This document shows positions 61,048 to 64,000 of a stretch of 64,000 bases of DNA, one piece after another. The notes under the pieces were generated by a model. That model was not told the DNA's origin. It ran no database searches and saw only the letters and a list, made by a program, of their open reading frames with translations. The stretch spans positions 1 through 64,000 of the forward strand of contig NZ_CP140151.1 of NCBI RefSeq assembly GCF_034479555.1, in the 5' to 3' direction. A program made the position numbers and the translations under genes. This DNA is from Chromohalobacter canadensis (GTDB lineage: Bacteria > Pseudomonadota > Gammaproteobacteria > Pseudomonadales > Halomonadaceae). Each line of letters opens with the position of its first letter. The stretch's first letter is position 1.

Positions 61048-62556
61048 ATGTCCCGAGTGCCCTTTTACCTCTTGGTCGGCGCCTTGCTGGTCATTGGTAT
61101 CATCTTGACCATCTTCCGACATTTTCACTACGACGTTCCCTTCATGCCGGGCGAGCAACGGCAGATATGGGAAGTCGAGGCACAGGTCAACTTCGATGCC
61201 GAGAACGGCCCCGTCAGAATCGATCTTGCCCTGCCCTCCAACCAGCCAGGCTTTCGTCTGCTGACGGAAAACACCGCCTCTTCGGGGTTCGGACTATCAT
61301 ATCTGCGTGACGACAAGGCACGCCATGCGCAGTGGGCAATCCGGCAAGCCAATGGGCCCCAGCAGCTTTATTACTCAGCGCAGTTGCTGGTGACCGATGG
61401 CGAGGAAGAGTTTCTGGCCGAACCTCCAGCATTGCAACGCGATATCGGCTGGGAGCGGCCCTACGATACCGCTGCGAGAGAAGTCATCGACCAGGCACAT
61501 GAGCGCTCGGCGGATGCCTTCACGTTCACGCGTGAGTTGATCAAGGAGTTCACCGATCAACGCCAGGGGGAAAACGCTCGACTTCTGCTCTCTCAATACG
61601 AGCGCCCTGTCTTGCTGACCCGCTTACTCAATCAAGCCAATGTTCACGCTCGGATCGTCAATGGGCTGAGGCTGGAAGACGGCCGTCGTCGACAGTCGCT
61701 GACCCCGTGGCTGCAAGTGTTCGAAAATGAGAAATGGGTACTGATCAATCCCCGGACGGGCGAGCAAGGCAAGCCGGATGATCTCTTGCTGTGGGAGCGT
61801 CACGGCAATGCCGTGCTCGAAGTCCAGGGGGGCAGCGACTCTCGCGTGAGTTTCTCCATGTTGCGTCATAACGAGCCGGCATCGGTTGCGGTGCGCAATC
61901 AGTTTGCCGACGACACCCTGCTGAACTTCTCTATTCACAGCTTGCCCATCGAAGAACAGGCCCTTTTCAAGACGATCCTTTTGATTCCCATTGGGGCGCT
62001 GGTCGTCGTGCTGCTGCGCGTTCTCGTGGGGCTCGAGACCTCCGGTACTTTCATGCCGGTGTTGATCGCTCTGGCCTTCATCCAAACGACCTTGATCACC
62101 GGATTGGTCGGTTTCCTGCTCGTCGTCGCCGTAGGCCTGGTGATTCGCAGCTATCTATCGCGACTCAATCTATTACTGGTGGCGCGAGTGTCGGCGGTGA
62201 TCATAACGGTCATCGCCATCATTTCGTTGTTCTCGGTCATGGCCTATCGCTTCGGCCTCAATGCGGGGCTGACCATCACCTTCTTCCCGATGATCATTCT
62301 CTCCTGGACCATCGAGCGGATGTCGATCCTATGGGAAGAAGAAGGCCCGAAAGAAGTCCTCAAGCAAGGATTCGGCAGCCTGCTGACTGCCGTGCTGGCC
62401 TATCTAGCCATGAACAATCCTTGGGTCCGCCACATCACCTTTAACTTCCTGGGCGTACAGCTGATTCTCATGGCCATGATTCTGCTGCTGGGGAATTATA
62501 CCGGATACCGTTTGCTGGAATTGCGACGCTTCCAGCCCCTGGCGAAGGATGACTGA
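61048..62556 (+). CDS. Inactive-transglutaminase seven-TM membrane protein
   Basis: 502 aa. One N-terminal membrane segment (residues about 5-25), a periplasmic transglutaminase-like domain (about 120-260; catalytic Cys not recognisable), then about seven hydrophobic segments (about 305-490). This matches the family of inactive transglutaminase fused to 7TM domain that accompanies RimK-type ligases. Caagg precedes ATG 61048. The 3' end abuts the ATP-grasp gene. Function unproven. Confidence 0.87.
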   Translation: MSRVPFYLLVGALLVIGIILTIFRHFHYDVPFMPGEQRQIWEVEAQVNFDAENGPVRIDLALPSNQPGFRLLTENTASSGFGLSYLRDDKARHAQWAIRQANGPQQLYYSAQLLVTDGEEEFLAEPPALQRDIGWERPYDTAAREVIDQAHERSADAFTFTRELIKEFTDQRQGENARLLLSQYERPVLLTRLLNQANVHARIVNGLRLEDGRRRQSLTPWLQVFENEKWVLINPRTGEQGKPDDLLLWERHGNAVLEVQGGSDSRVSFSMLRHNEPASVAVRNQFADDTLLNFSIHSLPIEEQALFKTILLIPIGALVVVLLRVLVGLETSGTFMPVLIALAFIQTTLITGLVGFLLVVAVGLVIRSYLSRLNLLLVARVSAVIITVIAIISLFSVMAYRFGLNAGLTITFFPMIILSWTIERMSILWEEEGPKEVLKQGFGSLLTAVLAYLAMNNPWVRHITFNFLGVQLILMAMILLLGNYTGYRLLELRRFQPLAKDD

Positions 62557-62557
62557 T

Positions 62558-63520
62558 ATGTGGGCGACTCCAGCCAGGTTGCAGGCCAAGGGCGTCATTG
62601 GCATGAACCGCCGCAACATACGCTACATCGGCCGTTATAACGATCGCCGGCTCTATCCTCTCGTCGACGACAAGCTGCAGACCAAGCTCCTGGCCAAGCG
62701 CCATGGAATTACTACGCCAGACTTGATCGGTACCGTGAGCACGCAATTCGACGTGAAGCACGTCGTCGAGATGGTGAAAGACGCACCAGGTTTCGTCATC
62801 AAACCCGCCAAGGGCAGTGGCGGCAAGGGCATTCTCGTCGTCGAACGCCAACAGGATGGTGGTTACGTCAAGCCCAGTGGTGCGCGTATCGAACGGGTGG
62901 ACCTGGAACGTCACGTTTCCAATATCCTGTCCGGGCTTTATTCACTGGGCGGCACGCCCGATGTCGCGGTTATCGAGTCCTTGATCGCCTTCGACGAAGT
63001 CTTCGCCGCGTATACCTACGAAGGCGTGCCCGATATCCGCGTCATTATTTTTCGCGGGTATCCAGTCATGGCGATGATGCGCCTTTCCACGGCGGCGTCG
63101 GATGGTAAGGCAAACCTGCACCAGGGCGCCGTCGGCGTAGGGCTAGACATCACCACGGGTGCGGCCTTGCGAGGCGTGCAGTTCAATCGCCCGCGCGAAG
63201 ACCATCCCGACACCGGCCACGGCCTGGCCTCCTTGTACGTTCCAGGTTGGGATGCCCTGCTCCACCTGGCAGCCAGCTGCTATGAAATGACCGGACTCGG
63301 TTACTTGGGCACCGACATGGTGCTCGATCGCCACCACGGCCCAATGCTCCTCGAACTCAACGCACGCCCGGGGCTAGCCATTCAGATGGCTAATGGCGAA
63401 GGGTTAAGGCGGCGACTGGACCTGATCGAGAAGCAAGCCGAGACACGCTCGGTCGAAGCACGCGTCGCTTTCGCACAGCGGCATTTCGCGCGCGAGGGAG
63501 AGCTGGCCAGTTCCGCATGA
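62558..63520 (+). CDS. Alpha-L-glutamate ligase-like ATP-grasp protein (RimK-related)
   Basis: 320 aa. ATP-grasp fold: nucleotide loop FVIKPAKGSGGKGILVV near residues 77-93, then VIESLIAFDEVFAAYTYEG near 138, metal-site ELNARPGLAIQMANGEG near 271. RimK relatives add glutamate to protein or peptide; this subgroup's substrate is unknown. Start ATG 62558 (MWATPARL) has gaagg ten bases upstream; ATG 62549, overlapping the membrane-protein stop, is an alternative. Third gene of the module. Confidence 0.87.
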   Translation: MWATPARLQAKGVIGMNRRNIRYIGRYNDRRLYPLVDDKLQTKLLAKRHGITTPDLIGTVSTQFDVKHVVEMVKDAPGFVIKPAKGSGGKGILVVERQQDGGYVKPSGARIERVDLERHVSNILSGLYSLGGTPDVAVIESLIAFDEVFAAYTYEGVPDIRVIIFRGYPVMAMMRLSTAASDGKANLHQGAVGVGLDITTGAALRGVQFNRPREDHPDTGHGLASLYVPGWDALLHLAASCYEMTGLGYLGTDMVLDRHHGPMLLELNARPGLAIQMANGEGLRRRLDLIEKQAETRSVEARVAFAQRHFAREGELASSA

Positions 63521-63604
63521 CCGGAGCGGAAGGCCGGGCACGTCTGGCCCCGCCCGGGGCAACGGCGTAGAATGCCCCGCACTACCGAGAACGATGGTGT
63601 TGCG

Positions 63605-64000
63605 ATGCTCGACTCCCATGCGCTACTGACTCAGGCGGAACGCCAGTGCCACAAGCACGGTGCGCGCTTCACTCCGATACGGCGACGTGTCTTGGAGATG
63701 ATTGCCACCTCGCCAGGCGGTCTCAAAGCCTATGATCTGCTTGACCGTCTCGCTACGGAGCATGCCTCAGCGCGCCCCCCGACCGTCTACCGCGCGCTGG
63801 AGTTTCTCATTGAGCAAGGCCTAGTGCATCGTATCGAGTCGCTCAACGCTTACGTTGCCTGTCCCTGCCCCGAGCATGCGCATGGCTTCCAACTACTGAT
63901 ATGTCGTTCGTGCGGTCGGGTCGAAGAATTGCACCTCGACGATGTCAACGAGCAACTGACTCAGGTAGCTCATCAACAAGGCTACCGGATCGAGCGGCAA
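63605..64000 (+). CDS. zur: Zur-type Fur-family regulator (cut by window end)
   Basis: 132 codons visible; the rest lies beyond the window. Fur-family winged helix: RFTPIRRRVLEMI, AYDLLDRLA, PPTVYRALEFLIEQGLVHRIES, then the zinc site CRSCG. The pattern PPTVYRAL..FL.EQG.VH..ES resembles the E. coli zinc uptake regulator more than Fur. ATG 63605 is chosen by alignment with E. coli Zur; the Shine-Dalgarno site is weak. It is 84 bp after the ligase gene, so it is probably a separate unit. Confidence 0.85.
   Translation, partial: MLDSHALLTQAERQCHKHGARFTPIRRRVLEMIATSPGGLKAYDLLDRLATEHASARPPTVYRALEFLIEQGLVHRIESLNAYVACPCPEHAHGFQLLICRSCGRVEELHLDDVNEQLTQVAHQQGYRIERQ

Overview
The window looks like chromosome from a halophilic gammaproteobacterium of the Halomonadaceae, most likely a Chromohalobacter close to C. 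salexigens. This rests on a complete ectABC ectoine operon whose EctA matches my memory of the C. salexigens protein almost throughout, on acidic halophile-type proteins, and on the gene order. No database was consulted.

Layout. 1-5420: a complete rRNA operon (two promoters, boxA, 16S, a spacer without tRNA genes, 23S, 5S, two terminators). 5428-6503: an intact IS481-family insertion sequence with a 6-bp target duplication, directly behind the rRNA terminator and in front of prfC. 6619-22581: housekeeping and metabolic genes (prfC, tatD, ygfZ, a small metal-domain-like protein plus OsmC protein, uvrB, class I fumarase, cardiolipin synthase, a LysR regulator, NadM-Nudix, YihY, acylphosphatase, and a leftward 2-hydroxyacid dehydrogenase, ribokinase and nucleoside hydrolase cluster). 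22803-33377: fmdB, aspS, yebC, ruvCAB, ybgC, then tolQRAB-pal-cpoB, all rightward. 33405-38704: yciK, mupP-like phosphatase, ubiG, galU, a degenerate UDP-glucose dehydrogenase paralogue, and sodB. 38943-45715: a membrane-anchored coiled-coil protein, then tamA and tamB. 45684-55649: ychJ, msrA, a YheT hydrolase, a 141-bp MITE-like element, a second LysR gene, a leftward dipeptide/oligopeptide ABC operon and carbonic anhydrase. 55779-64000: glutathione reductase, ectABC, a three-gene set (retropepsin-like lipoprotein, inactive-transglutaminase membrane protein, ATP-grasp ligase-like protein), and the start of a Zur-type regulator cut by the window end.

How the parts work together. ectABC makes ectoine from aspartate semialdehyde, and the three-gene set beside it is plausibly a second osmotic or envelope-stress module. 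Tol-Pal, TamAB, Cls and GalU are envelope genes. RuvABC and UvrB are DNA repair. Gor, SodB, MsrA and the OsmC protein handle oxidative damage.

The points most worth a second look are the ectABC-adjacent ATP-grasp/retropepsin/transglutaminase module, a GC-rich hairpin between ectB and ectC, the UGDH paralogue without its catalytic cysteine, the inverted repeat over the dppA-like start codon, the IS whose transposase takes its stop codon from the target duplication, and the TA-flanked miniature element.
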